Source: Luzula sylvatica
Taxonomy: Eukaryota > Streptophyta > Magnoliopsida > Poales > Juncaceae
Length of the DNA stretch: 64,000 nt
Direction of reading: 5' to 3'
Assembly: GCA_946800325.1 (NCBI GenBank)
Contig: OX326956.1
Coordinates: forward strand, 48,903,052 to 48,967,051
The position numbers and the translations under genes are program-made. The notes beneath the pieces were generated by a model. That model had not been told where the DNA came from and did no database searches. It saw only the letters and a program-made list of their open reading frames with translations. This document shows, in pieces, positions 47,662 to 59,759 of this stretch; position 1 is the stretch's first letter; each line of letters opens with the position of its first letter.

Positions 47662-50600
47662 TTTTTTTAATGAGGTCGGCAAATTGCTGAGCTCTTATTC
47701 TTATATAGTTTTTATATATCCCAATAAGTCTATTTACATTCATATTACAAGTATTAATTGTTCATTAAGAAAGAATCCTTATAGATTATCTTCGAGACCT
47801 GAGACCTCAAATTCTCTCGGTCTTGAGTTTTGTGCAAGCATTCCCACCAAGAATTAGCTTCTCGGTTTGCCATTTCCAAAATTATGTTCGGCGTCGCTCC
47901 TCATCCCCTGAAGATGACAGCATTTCGGTTCTTCCACACGTTCCATGCTATCGCAAAGTATTGTAGGTCCCATCGTGCTCGTTCTTCGCTGGAAAAGGTC
48001 CTTCTCGGTGTGCTCCATCGGTCAATTGAGTTCATTTGATCCGAGTAGGGGTGATTTGTGGGCATCATGCTTGTCCACATTGGAGCAATGAATCGGCACG
48101 TTCCTAGCAGGTGGCTTGCTGTCTCGTTCTCGGATAAACAATTGGGGCATGTCAGATTGTTCGTCCATCCTCTCTTTTGCAAATTGTCGGCCGTGAGATG
48201 CTTATTTTGGAACCATAGCCACGCAAAGAACTCGATCTTATTGGGACATCTCGTGTTCCATAGAGGGCCGTTCCACTCGGATGTTATTCTCGGGTCTATC
48301 ATCATTATATATGCCGAATTGGTTGTGAATGATTTGTTTGTTGTTCATTGCCATTTGATTGCGTCATTTATTAATTTGGTCGAGGTATTGTAGAAATTGA
48401 TGCGTCGTATTAGGTCCTTAACAAAGAACGAGGTTTTTTCCTTGGGCATGGCTGCGATTAATTGAATCGATGTTGTTCCGTAGATGTTTCTTATGGTCTC
48501 CGTCCATAATTGATTGTTATGGACTTGTAGGTTCCATAACCACTTGGTGATTAATGCGTCGTTTTGCGTCGTTATTGCGGTCATTCCTAGCCCGCCATGA
48601 GTAATGGGCAAGCATACCTTGGTCCAGTTTACGAGGCACGCTCCTCCCCCGCAATTTTTTTTGCCTTTCCATAGGAAGGATTGTGTTATCTTTTTTATTT
48701 GATTTACCGTGGATTGCGGTATTTTGAATGCTTGCATGAAGTATGTCGGGAGAGCATCCAATACGGTTTTAGCTAGAACTAACCGTCCTCCTAAGGATAA
48801 CATTTTTCCTTTCCATGCCGATAGCCTTTTTTGTAACGTTTGGACGAGTGGTTGAAATACAATTTTTCTCGGCTTCCTAATGGTGAGAGGGAGTCCCAAA
48901 TATTTGATGGGAAGGCTGTTCTTTTGAAATTATAGCAAATTTACGATGTGTTCATGCATTTCCTCCGGAATTGCGATTGGCACGAAAGAGCTTTTCGCGT
49001 AATTTATTCAGAGACTGGTTATACTACTAAACAGGGAGAGGACCTTTCCTAAGATTAGGATGTTTTGCGGCGTCGATTCTAGAAACGTTATCGTGTCATC
49101 GGCGTATTGTAGCGCTTGTGGAGGCATCCAAGCCGGCTCCGATAAGAGCGGTGATACCTTTGTTATCATTCTTTGCAGAGTCTCTACGGCAATATTGAAG
49201 AGAGATGGTGATATTGGGTCACCTTGTCTAACGCCTTTTTGGTGACGAAAGGTGCTTCTTCTCCATCTGTTGGCCGTAGTGAAGAATGATGAGGACGATA
49301 GGAGATCCATAATCCATCGGTTCCATTTATTCGGAAATTTTCGTGCGCTCATTAGTCTTTTAAGATAATCCCAAGAAATCGTATCAAACGCCTTTGTGAA
49401 ATCAACTTTTAACATTATGGCTGGAATTTTTTTTCTATGGTATAGCAAAAGGATTTCTCTTGTGGAGATAAATGTTTCAATGATCGATCTTTTTTTTGAC
49501 AAAAGCCGTTTGTCTTTTGGATATTAGTTCAGTCATATATGGTTGTAGCCTTTCGGACAAGATTTTGGAGATGATCTTAATAGGCATGTTTATACAACTA
49601 ATCGGCCGATAGTCGTTGAATGATGTTCCACCTTCTTTTTTCGGAATTAAGGTTATTGATGTCAAGTTTAGTATTCTCAGGTTGATTGACTCATTATCGA
49701 ACCTTTTCCATTAACTTGTAGTAGTCTTCCTTGACAATTGGCCAGAATTCTTTGACGAACTCGGCCGGTATCCCATCGGGTCCCGAAGCTTTCCCGCTCG
49801 ATAATCCCCTTATTATGGAGTCCATTTCTTCTCTGGTCAGGGGTCGTTCTAGTGCGCTTAGATTTGTATCGAGTTGACTATTCGGGTATAAGGTGTTTAG
49901 GTTGTATTCGTAGTATCCAAAAGTTGTCGTACCCATTATCTGACCGAAGTATGCACTAGCTGCATTCGCAATCTCCTTGCCTTCCCTTATTGTTCGGCCT
50001 TCATGTTCTACTTCATTTATGTGGTTTCCTCGTTTCCTAATTGATGCTAAGTTGTGGAAGTATTTGGTGTTGCGATCTCCGAGTTTTAGTCACGTACATT
50101 ATGTGCGTTGCTGCTATTTGATCTCGGTTTCCGAGACTTTGTCTTTCAATTTTGATCTTAATGCAATTCTAAGGTTGAATTCCATTGTCGTTAGATCCCT
50201 AGTCTCTTCCTTCTTGTCGAGACAGTCGAGAACAATTTTGACCGCCTTAATTTCTCGGGATTGTTTCTCCTCCTTGTCTCTGGCCCAAGACACAGTTGAT
50301 TGTATCAAGGATTGCATTTTATCCTTGTAATTGAAGGCGGTATCCGTCCCGGTTCCAATTGGCAGGGGATTTTGGAGCCAAAAGTTCTCCATCATTTTTT
50401 TGAATTCTTCACTTTTGAACCATTTTCTCTCTCTAGCTTCGGATTTGGTCTCGGCCTTGCACGTACTTTAGACATGATCAATTTTATTGGTGCGTGGTCG
50501 GACGTTGTCGCCGGGAGACTCTGAAAAGTTTGATTTGTTTCCGTTTGTGCGATGTCGCTAGATATGAAGACTCTATCTAGTTTCGAAAGAGTTGGCGAAG

Positions 50601-50831
50601 CTCTTTTGTTGCTCCATATGTATCGTCGACCTTGTAGGGGCACCTCGTGAAGGTCCATTTGATTTATGTTGTGATTGAAGACGTCCATCCAATGTTGTAG
50701 GGGGTTACCCGTTGTATCCGATGCGTCCCTTATCATATTAAAGTCGCCGACCAATATCCACGGAAAATCATTTTGTTGGTGTATATCGCGCAATTCTCTC
50801 ATAAAGTCGGGTTTTTGCAAATATCCACGGC
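47662..50831 (-). mobile_element. 5'-truncated, decayed LINE retrotransposon
   Basis: The element reads leftwards and ends in an oligo-A tail (plus T-run 47662-47670). At the right end it starts inside the endonuclease domain, so the 5' part with any ORF1 is missing. It interrupts an interspersed repeat whose right part continues at 50832. No exact target-site duplication was found; relative to the 61-kb copy, host sequence is also missing at the junction. Confidence 0.85.
47800..50831 (-). pseudogene. LINE polyprotein remnant: endonuclease, reverse transcriptase, zf-RVT
   Basis: Domains on the minus strand: partial AP endonuclease (50392-50820, with WILVGDFNMIRD and a SDHAPI motif); a connector (50114-50395); reverse transcriptase (49936-49008) with SSGKASGPDGIPAEF, TLIPKKEGG, DYRPISC, the DFTKAFD aspartate and the catalytic YADD (codons 49106-49095); a thumb/connector region (48899-48345); and zf-RVT (48305-47901, CPNCLSENETASHLLGTC). 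The coding is split over at least five frames, with frameshifts or stops between 49.94 and 49.48 kb, near 49.0 kb and near 48.3 kb. The enzyme would nick DNA and copy its own RNA at the nick; this copy cannot. Confidence 0.88.
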
Positions 50832-50916
50832 AAAGCATTGAGAGGAAAGAAAACATGCTCAATATCATATCCCGGTAACTCTAATATATAAAATGTGAAA
50901 ATAAATTGAGCTAAAT
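50832..50916. repeat. Interspersed repeat, copy A (right part)
   Basis: AAAGCATTGAGAGGAAAGAAAACATG through TAATATATAAAATGTGAAAA (seen in part) matches 61853-61930. It shows that the LINE lies inside this repeat. Confidence 0.65.
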
Positions 50917-51863
50917 GGGACACGAAGTGGTGCGCCACAATTTGGACTATTTGGAGAGAGAGAGCGAAACAATATGACTATTTGGTGGACTTGAAAGTTG
51001 TAAGTTTGTAAATTGTAATGTTGCTTTGTGATTGTCACTTAAATGTGTCTGTGTTTGTGTTAAACCCGATTCATAGTATTAAGTATTAACCACCCACACT
51101 CTTCTCTCCTTCCTGCGATTGTTCTCCTATGTTTTTGTTTCAGGATTTTTTACGAATACTGCTACTGAGAAAATTTGTTCAAATTAATCAAGAAAATTTC
51201 TTCCCTAAAAAAAATCAAGAAAAATTGTCAAAATCCAATTTTTCTCTCAATTGTATATAATTGTGAAAATTTAATAATCGACGGCTCATTCTATGCAATG
51301 ACTTATTCTATCACCCTATATTTTTTCTTCAACTGAGATCTCAACCGGAGAGGACGAGGAATTGATAATATGGGAGAGATACGCATCATTTCTCAGGTTA
51401 GGCTCTCCTTGCCGTGACTGAACCTTCAATCGACAAAATGATCGACTCGGTAATGAGGCCTTTTCCAGAGTCATTGATCCTTGATATTAGCAAGTCCAAT
51501 GTGAAGAACGGTTCGAGTGAATATTCGGGTATGGCGATTCAAGATGAAAATAAGGCGATTTATTTGGAGGAGAAAAAAAAAGTGAATTTGATGATATAAA
51601 CTCGAGAATGTTCAATACCATTTACTAAAAAGTAATTTTGAGAAGATAAAATTATAGAAGGCAATGAAAATTCTAAATTTTTAGTTTACTAAAAGGTAAT
51701 TTTGTACAGCAAATTTATGCTATGGAAATGAGATAATTTTGTTTATATTTTGAGTTTCATGTAATTTTGTTAATTATTTTAACCTCAATTGTTTTAATTA
51801 TATAAATGAGATAGTTGGCTGAAACAAACTATATTTATTACATAAATTAATATCCCAATGTAT
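50917..51863. other. Intergenic DNA with one unassigned open frame
   Basis: A frame open across about 51402-51599 encodes roughly 60 residues (MIDSVMRPFPESLILDISK near its start). It has better codon-like composition than its surroundings but no ATG at the start of the open stretch and no domain that I recognise. It might be a stray exon. Nothing else is supported. Confidence 0.3.
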
Positions 51864-52261
51864 GATTTACCAACCAACTTATTTTGGACCCATCTTTATG
51901 CAATTTCCTCATGCCACCTCATCACAACTCATGCCACATCATCACAATTATTACAACCATTAGATTATGATATGTGGCAATATATGAACCATAGATTAAT
52001 TTTTGATTTTGTGTGATTATGTTTTATTTGTAGATATTTATGTGTCCCTTATTTTACACATACTTTTAAGCAATTTTAGAAGGCCACATCACCTTACACT
52101 GATGACGTGTCAAAATATTATTTGTTAGGTTCATGTTGAACCAATTGTATTTGATTTTGAATTTTTTCACAATATGTTACATGATCAATTGTGAATACAA
52201 ATAGAATGTGAAGAGTTTAAATATCTAACATTAATAAATTAATATATAATATCATAAATAC

Positions 52262-52800
52262 ATCAAATATTGTTAGTTTTTTCATAATACAATTTAAAAG
52301 AATTAAGAAATATATTCGCTTGAATTTTATCTTTATTTTGAGATCCATATTATCATATATTTAATATTTTTTTCTAACTTAAAATTATGAAAACAATTAT
52401 GTAAAAAAAATATAAAAAAGATATAATTACATTAATGACTTGTAAGCATAATAATTATTATTTTTAAAACTATAATTGATAAAAATTGCACATACTACTA
52501 ATTATGTTATTATCATATATTCAATACTTTTCTCTAACATAAAATTATGAACAAATATTGTTAGTTTTTTTCATAATATAATTTAAAAAAATTAAGAAAT
52601 ATATTCGCTTGAATTTTATCTTTATTTTGAGATCCATATTATCATATATTTAATATTTTTCTCTAACTTAAAATTATGAAAACAATTATTAAAAAAAAAT
52701 ATAAAAAAGATATAATTACATTAATGACTTGTAAGCCTAATAATAATTATTTTTAAAACTATAATTGATAAAAATTGCACATACTACTAATTATGTTATT
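52262..52800. repeat. 288-bp tandem duplication beside the MULE
   Basis: CAAATATTGTTAG occurs at about 52264 and 52552, and the following 240 bp repeats almost exactly. The second copy is cut by the MULE at 52800 and continues at 59935. The first copy keeps the intact sequence (AATTATGTTATTATCATATATTC around 52498-52520, seen in part), acting as an empty site. Confidence 0.85.
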
Positions 52801-52975
52801 GGAAATTTTACTGTAGTAACCAAGTTTGAAAAAAAAATTACAAAAATAACCAAGTTTTGAAGGTATTTCCGAAAATGTCTTTTGCGCTGAATCATTCAGC
52901 GCCTTTTATTATTGGGCGGGGTATGATACATCGCCTTGGTTAATTACACACTGATTGGTTGTTTTGGGCGGTTAA
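52801..52975 (+). repeat. MULE terminal inverted repeat, left
   Basis: 175 bp, matching the reverse complement of 59760-59934 with two differences that I could count. Contains the palindrome GCGCTGAATCATTCAGCGC at 52884-52902. Just inside it, a roughly 60-bp unit with AGCGGGCTT, CGCCAAA-AATTTGGCG and ACCATACA words occurs twice (about 52990-53105). Confidence 0.93.
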
Positions 52976-53443
52976 ACTATAATTAAGGAATATAGCGGGC
53001 TTCCAAACAGCGCCAAACAATTTGGCGAAGAACCATACACCGCCCCGTATATTAGCGGGCTTTCAAACCACGCCAAATAATTTGGCGAATAACCATACAT
53101 CGCCACGTATAATTGTCCTACTTTAAAGGAAATTTTCAAAAAACCCCCTAATTTTTTCTGAAATTATAAAGAATCCCTAAATCAAAGTTTTATTTTCAAA
53201 AAACCCATACTTGGGTTAGAATTAACATTTCATGGTATTAACATTTTTTTGGACAAAAATACCCCCAGTAAGTATTCTTTTGTGTGGGATCACTACAAAA
53301 CATAATCCGCGCCAAATTAACATTTCATGGTTTTAATAAACAATCGCAATATCACTACAAAACATCTAAATCATCAACAAAATCAAAACAAGCAAACAAT
53401 CACAATATCACTACAAACCAAACAATCAAAGCATCCAAATCAT

Positions 53444-55117
53444 CTAAATGTCATCTCTCGGTGCATTTTGTGTGGGATCGAAATAGTCGGGACGACCGCC
53501 ATACGAAGTACTCGCACCACCATACTCATTATGAAAGGTGGTGTTCATGAAGTCCATGAAACCCGTACCGCCAGTCGTGGCATAATTCGGTCGAGAAGTG
53601 GAAACATAATACGTGAAAGATGGTTGGACGAAGCCACTATGGGGTTGACGTGGAGGATCCATCGTGGGTGGAGCTGGTACGTCATGAGTGTGCGAACAGT
53701 TCAACGATAATTCATCAAGCAAAACCGTCATTCTACCACCCATCTGGTCCAAGATCATGCGACTTGGACAAGAAGGACAACAAGACACGGATTGGCCCGC
53801 ACGACGAATATCTAAATGTATCTCGTGAACCTGTAATTATGAATGCAAATATTATATAATAAAAATACTATACTTTGATTTAATTTAATTACAATAAAAT
53901 TAATAAATGATGACATACCATGGATCGCATAAGTGGACCACTAGGTCGGAAGCCCACACCAGGACGACTTATGTTGTTGACGATCCATCGTCTCGTAATT
54001 CGCCAAAACCACCTCATATAATCCTGAAAACATACATGTGATTTGGGAATTAATGATTAATAAAATATCATCCAAATAATTAATTTTTTGTACCTTTCTA
54101 GTGAACGCGCCGTCCAATACGGTATCGTCCTCCCGAACAACATACGTGTCCCGCTGCTCCCACATAGCCAAGTAACGTTGCATGTGTGCGTTCTTCAATT
54201 TATCGCGAGACGTCATAATAGAATTTGTAGGGATGTGTTGTCGATAACCAAACTGGAGCATAACCCTGCCTGGTAGGTGCATCTCCGTCTTATTAGCGCA
54301 AATCAACGGTACTTTTGCCATCCAAATCTCGGAACCAACAAAACATTCTGGTGGTAGATTGATCGTAAGCTCCTCCGTATAAGGACACCAAGTAATTTGA
54401 AAAATAAAATAAATTCGTAAGGAAAATTATAATGACACCAAATAATTAATAAATTCTTACTTGTTCGGATTGTAATTTGTCGAACTCATCAGAATAATAC
54501 ATGACTGTACTTCCCCTATTATTCTCTGTGTGCACGTGCCCACCAACATAGTAGTTCATAAGTGGCAACTGAATAATAGACCCCGGCGTATTCATGATGG
54601 GCCGTCCAATGGCGAAATGAAACCAAGCCCAAATCTATGAAAATTTGAAAATTATTAACAATACAAACAAATTTGCAAAAAAGCATGGTAAAGTAAGACG
54701 GTTATCTCTCGGGCACGCCCCAAGTAACCGGGTCATCTCGGCTCCTACGCCATCATCCCTGCTCCCGGCCCTAAACAAGGGAACACCGTCAACTGCGAAA
54801 CCGGTCAATAAAGCAACATCGCGCAGTGTCAGGGTCATCTCTCCATGAGGCATGTGAAAGGTGTTCGTCTCTGGCCGCCACCTATAAATCAATGCAGTGA
54901 GTAAGGCTTGGTTGAACTGCACGTAAGCCCCCCTAGTCGGGAGATAAAAGCCCGCTCGTCTCAGTCGGAGCTCCATCTCAGGAGTCATCATCGTCCAGTG
55001 ATCACTCCAATCACGACCACTCTGATGGATCGTCATTATACGCTTCTCCGACTCGTTCGACACATGATTTATTTGATCCGTGAGAACGGAAGGATCAATG
55101 GGTCCTGGATTTTGCAT
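53444..55117 (-). CDS. Plant mobile domain (PMD/MAIN-like) protein of the MULE
   Basis: Five inferred exons on the minus strand: 55117 to about 54680, about 54636-54461, about 54397-54094, 54023-53919 and 53830-53444. Exon 1 has the PMD hallmarks (RLRRAGFY, a WRPETNTFHMPHGEMTLTL stretch, then DVALLTGFAVDGVPL). Exon 2 gives IWAWFHFAIGRP; exon 3, WCPYTEELTINLP and WMAKVPLICANKTEMHLPGRV; exon 4, YMRWFWRITRRWI. The last exon is Ser/Thr/Pro-rich. The roughly 100 residues that usually separate exon 1 from the IWAW motif appear to be missing, and the acceptor before exon 3 reads CAA where CAG is expected. Host PMD proteins (MAIN, MAIL) act in silencing and meristem maintenance; the function in transposons is unknown. 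Possibly non-functional. Confidence 0.75.
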
Positions 55118-57297
55118 CTGTCAAAATTTCAAAACATAAATAATTAGAACAAACAATAATTAACAAAAGTATGAAAAACAACAAACAATAATTAACAAAA
55201 AATATTGAAGATTACATGATTCGTTATTCAAAAAAACACTTAGTTTAATACATAATGAAACACTTAGATTACATGATCTATTATTTCAATACATAATACC
55301 TAAATAAAAATATTGCAATACTAATCGCGATGTTCTTCAGATAGACGGTGCGGGACACAAGTACGTATTGTATGACCTCGAACCTTGCAAAAACTACACT
55401 TGTTCGCATTTCGACCCTCCGCATCCATCTCGGTTCGTTCACGTGTTTTTACAGGTCTCCCAGCCTTCCTCTTGACGTGACTTGGGGGAAGCAATTTCAG
55501 TCCTTGAACATTCGGCCAATAATGCCGATCAAGAAGCACTAGCAACACTTGCTCGTACGTCCTTTTATAAGCATCAATACGATAGAACGGATCACACATA
55601 TCATAATGACTCTTGTTTATTTTTCGATAAACCGCTATTACATGAGAGCAAGGAAGAAATTCCAATTGCGGTATTCCGCACGAACATGTACATCTCCTTG
55701 CCATTTCGGGCAAACGAACTTCGTTAACTACCGCCTCACAACGATTAATATCATAGAAAGCAACACCAAATAATGCACTAGAGTGTTGAGTAATTTGCAT
55801 ATTTCTACTCTCGGTTTTCCTAGCAAGAAGCAATTTTTCGGTATTCAAAGCCAAACGGGTCTTGCTTTCATGGCCTTGTTGACGTCTCGTAAAAAAATAT
55901 GTATTTAGTCGACCACAGATCTGAGCAACCAACGATCTTATGGGCAAACCTCTAGCACCTTTTAATACACCGTTGAAGCACTCTGAAATGTTAGTGGTCG
56001 TAATACCCACCCTACGACCACCATCATGTGATACGGCCCATAAATATTGTTGACCCACGTTTCTTTCCAAATATTCAATCACTTCTGGTTCCATCAGTCT
56101 CATTCGTTCCAACCGTGCTTCCAATCCCTCGTTTTTTCTTTGAGTGGCCGCTGTCCAAAATAATTCACCCAATACCTTATTACCAAATTGTTTAGCAATG
56201 TTTTGTTGAACATGTCGAATGCAATATCGCATCGCGTGTCCTCGCTCCTTCGGAAAAATTTGATCGATTACCGCTCGATGACCTGACCATCTATTCGTAA
56301 CTATACAAATTGGTGAACGCTTCGTAACGTAATTTTTTACCCGAACCAAAAACCATTGTCAAGAAGAACTATTTTCATTCTCGACAATTGCAAATGTTAC
56401 GGGAAATATCCCTCTATTTGCATCCATTCCGGTAGCTATTAAAAGAGTACCTAAATACGCTCCGTGCAAATGTGTACCATCGACACTCAAAACGGGACGA
56501 CAATGTTGAAAACCTTTCATTGAGACCCCAATGCCCAAAACACCCGTTTGAAATGTAAGTTACCCCGACGGCCGTCACCGTAATCGAAATCGACAACGGT
56601 ACTGGGATCTTTCATTTTTAACATCTCCATATACGATGGCAAATCGGCATAAGAATCCTCCCATTTTCCGTAGATTAAGGCCATCGCATTTGACCGTGCT
56701 TTCCATGCAATCTTATAACTAATTTCGATATGATATTCCCTAAAAACTTGTTCTTTAATGTTATTTAGGTTTAAAGTTATATCTTCCCGTAATTTGGGAA
56801 GGATCATCAAACAAACGTGTTCGGCATTCAATTGGCGATTCTGAGACGCAATACCATAATTAACACACGTATGTCCTCCTTTGAATTTAGTAATTTTCCA
56901 TGAGATTCCTCTTTTGGGCACAATTGCACGCAATCTCCACTCACATTCTTCTTGAACACAACGAATTTGATATTCACTCGTATTACTTTTCTGTACCCGA
57001 AACTGGACAAAATTCTTAATCGACCAATCTCTCAATTCATTTTGCAATTCTTTCTTCGTTGCAAACAATAACCCGTGCCAAGATTTATCGGATGACAAAT
57101 TATTTATTTCATCATTGTCGTCATCTCCTTCTTCACATACCATTAAATCAACCCATTCGTCATCTTTAAAAATTTCGGGAATATCCTCCGTCATATTCAT
57201 TCCATTTATCCACTCTCCACTTTTATTAGATTCATGAATCACGTAATCGATATCAATTTCTGGAACACTACTACTACCGTCGTCTTCCTCTGTTTTC

Positions 57298-57360
57298 TCT
57301 TCTTCTTGTTCTTCTTCTTGTTCTTCTTCTTCTTCTTCTTCTTCTTCTTCTTCTTCTTCA
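57298..57360 (-). repeat. TTC/GAA trinucleotide tract encoding poly-Glu
   Basis: Nearly uninterrupted TTC repeats on the plus strand encode about 20 Glu/Gln residues of the MULE transposase linker. Such tracts vary in length by slippage. Confidence 0.85.
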
Positions 57361-57405
57361 CCCTCCATATATTCCTCTAATTGTACGTGACTCTCGTTTG
57401 CAAAT

Positions 57406-58395
57406 TGTTGGGATTGAAAGAAATACAGTTTCGGATCAACCGTAAAAGTGTACACAAGGATAAACAAATGTAGGCGTACATTTGTAGCCATAACTTTCAG
57501 TGGGAAAATCCGATTTGAATGGTTCAAATTGGGTTAGATAGATAATAAGATTATCTATAACCTTCATGTAGAAATATATTTCATATGAACGAAGTATCAG
57601 TGTCGTTTCTATGAAATACCGAAAGGGTGCAACAGTATGACATACAGTTAGTAAAGCAGTCATAACTTTTGTATACGAACTCCAATTGGGCTGGGCCAAA
57701 TTGGGTTGTGTAGATAATTGGAGTATATACAAATGTTATGTTGGGTGATTTTCTGTCTGAGAAATTTACCAATTTCGAAATGACAGAATACTGACCAGAT
57801 TCATGCAGTTTTCTGTGTGAGAGGGTGTATATTGGATATACATGCCTTTTGGCTAATCCTGATCCTATTAGGTATAAATAGGATATTTTCTCTCTCATCC
57901 ATAATAGTTGAATCATTCCAAGCAACCATTCATTCAGAAGAAGAGAGAAAAGAGAGAAAACCGAAAAGTTGCTTTTCGGTTATAGAGAATCGTTTGAGAT
58001 CGAGCAAGTATACCGGTACACCGTCTAGGCAGGTGTATCCGTGTCCGACGTCTTCCAACTCAAGGTGGATACAAGTAGAGGAGCAACGCGAGGGGCTCTT
58101 CGATTGTGATTGATTCGGAGGACGAATTCAGTCGGAGACGAAATCGAGCGAATCGACGACGTCAACGAACGGTGAAAGACGCGTGAGCGTGGGACGCGCG
58201 GATTGTCACCAACGTGACAGGAGAGAGAAGGAGCAGCGATCAACCCTTCGTGTGCAATCAATTTTGCACCGGTATGACTCTGTCCTTCTAATTGCATCGT
58301 ACCCTCGAAGTCATGGCGTGATCTCGGGAATCGGGGAACCGGACCGGGCCTACATATCCGCTGCGCGGGCCCGGGGTCGAGGATATTCCCCAACA
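57406..58395 (+). mobile_element. LTR, 990 bp, nested in the MULE transposase gene
   Basis: Starts TGTTGGGATTGAAAG and ends CCCCAACA, complementary TG...CA termini. It matches the LTR at 27796-28825 from end to end and has TATAAATA at 57873-57880. No internal region accompanies it, so it is a solo LTR. The 5-bp flanks, CAAAT and GGGAT, are not identical, but removing the LTR with one 5-bp flank restores the transposase reading frame, which supports insertion with a 5-bp duplication later mutated. Confidence 0.85.
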
Positions 58396-58794
58396 GGGAT
58401 GACCTGGGACGATCCGAATTATATGTCGAATCGTATCCAGAATCAGACGAATGACCGGGATAATTATAACCAAAAACAGCATCATTATGATAAGGATTAT
58501 ATTTAGCTCTTTGTTCCACAAACAATTGGTTATAACATCCGGTATTATTTGCCACCATCATGTTTAAATTTGAATCACCATTAATTTCAACAATATCCCA
58601 AACCCCTGATTGAAATGGCCAATTCGTTTTCAGTATTATATCGTACATTTCTGTATTTATTCCAGTGCAATTACGAACCAAATTTACCAAATCCGTAAAA
58701 TTACTAACGTACTTCTACCCCCTTCATAACGTGGTATATTTTCGTCTCTAATAATATTTCCGTCCCAAAAAATACAAAATGGCGTCCCTTCCAT

Positions 58795-59639
58795 GCTTCC
58801 ACTACAAGTTGTTTTTGTGTCAAATTTATTTTTCAATTCTTTATTTTTCAAATTGGTTTTTCAACAATTTTTTTTTTGGTAATTCAAACCCTAACTTATA
58901 ATATTTTTTTTACACAAAGGCCCTTTACATAAGATATAATTTACAATTTAAACCCTAACTTATTTGTAAATCATATCCTAATTTAAATGAATTTTTTGTA
59001 AATTGAAACCCTAAATTTGCAATTTAAACCCTAACTTATTTGTAAATCATATCCTAATTTAAATGAATTTTTTGTAAATTTAAACCCTAAATTTGCAATT
59101 TAAACCCTAACTTATTTGTAAATCATATCCTAATTTAAATAGATTTTTTGCAATTTAAACCCTAATTAACACAAATCTAGCACAAATCCTCTTCACATAT
59201 CAATAATGGCATTTTCGTAATTTTTATCAACAATGGCATTACATCATTTTTTTTTCCTACTTCTAACCCTAACTCAATGGCAGTTTTGTAATTACATTTT
59301 TTGAAAAATATAATCTAACTAAAATAATTAAATACAAAGCAAATATTTACCTTACAATCGAAAACGAACAAGCTTTAAATCTCTAGATTGAAATCACCAA
59401 AAACTTCTCCAAAAATCACCAAATATCTGTCATTTCAAACAAAATAACAGATATAAAAACAAGTATACACAGATCTGAAAGAAAAAACTAAAATAAATAC
59501 TTACCACAATTCCACAATATTCACCAAATTGATTTTGAAGAAGGAAAAAAAAAAGGGAAAGAAAGAAAATGGAGAAAGAAGAAGAAAAGAAGGAAGAGGA
59601 AGAAGAAAAGATCTGGGAGAAGAAGAAAGACGCTGAACC
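58795..59639. repeat. MULE upstream region with AAACCCTAA minisatellite
   Basis: About three copies of a roughly 76-bp unit (58945-59170) contain TTTAAACCCTAACTTATTTG and CATATCCTAATTTAAAT. AAACCCTAA, the plant telobox word, occurs repeatedly. Further right, 59520-59640 is purine-rich on the plus strand and so a pyrimidine-rich leader for the minus-strand transposase transcript. No gene. Confidence 0.7.
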
Positions 59640-59759
59640 ATAATTAGCGCTAGGCGCAGAATCAAACCTCGCCTATGGACACCTGGCATCACGTGAAGAA
59701 AGGCGCTGTTCCATACTGCGCCAAAAAATAAAAGCGCTAAACCATACCCCGCCCCATAA

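Larger units (their letters stand above)
55321..58794 (-). pseudogene. MURA-type MULE transposase, broken
   Basis: Reads leftwards from ATG 58794-58792. Order: N-terminal domain with FCIFWDGNII and FQSGVWDIVEING; Ser/Asn-rich linker; nested LTR (57406-58395); a Glu-rich tract; MuDR DNA-binding domain (about 57060-56740); MULE catalytic domain with first aspartate in LSVDGTHLHGAYLG (about 56470); SWIM zinc finger CTCSCGIPQLEFLPCSH (about 55690-55640); and a zinc knuckle CSFCKVRGHTIRTC (about 55400-55355). Lesions: a one-base loss near 58705, the LTR, a one-base loss near 56518 (GGGG), a TGA at 56359-56361 where Trp is expected, and Asn (AAT, 56293-56295) where the family has the second catalytic Asp. 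It cannot make active enzyme. Confidence 0.9.

Noticed and set aside
48058..48393. Plus-strand 111-codon frame
   Set aside because: Antisense to the LINE zf-RVT coding region.
51414..51599. Separate protein gene
   Set aside because: No ATG start at the open stretch, no domain and no clear splice partners; kept only as an unassigned frame within the spacer entry.
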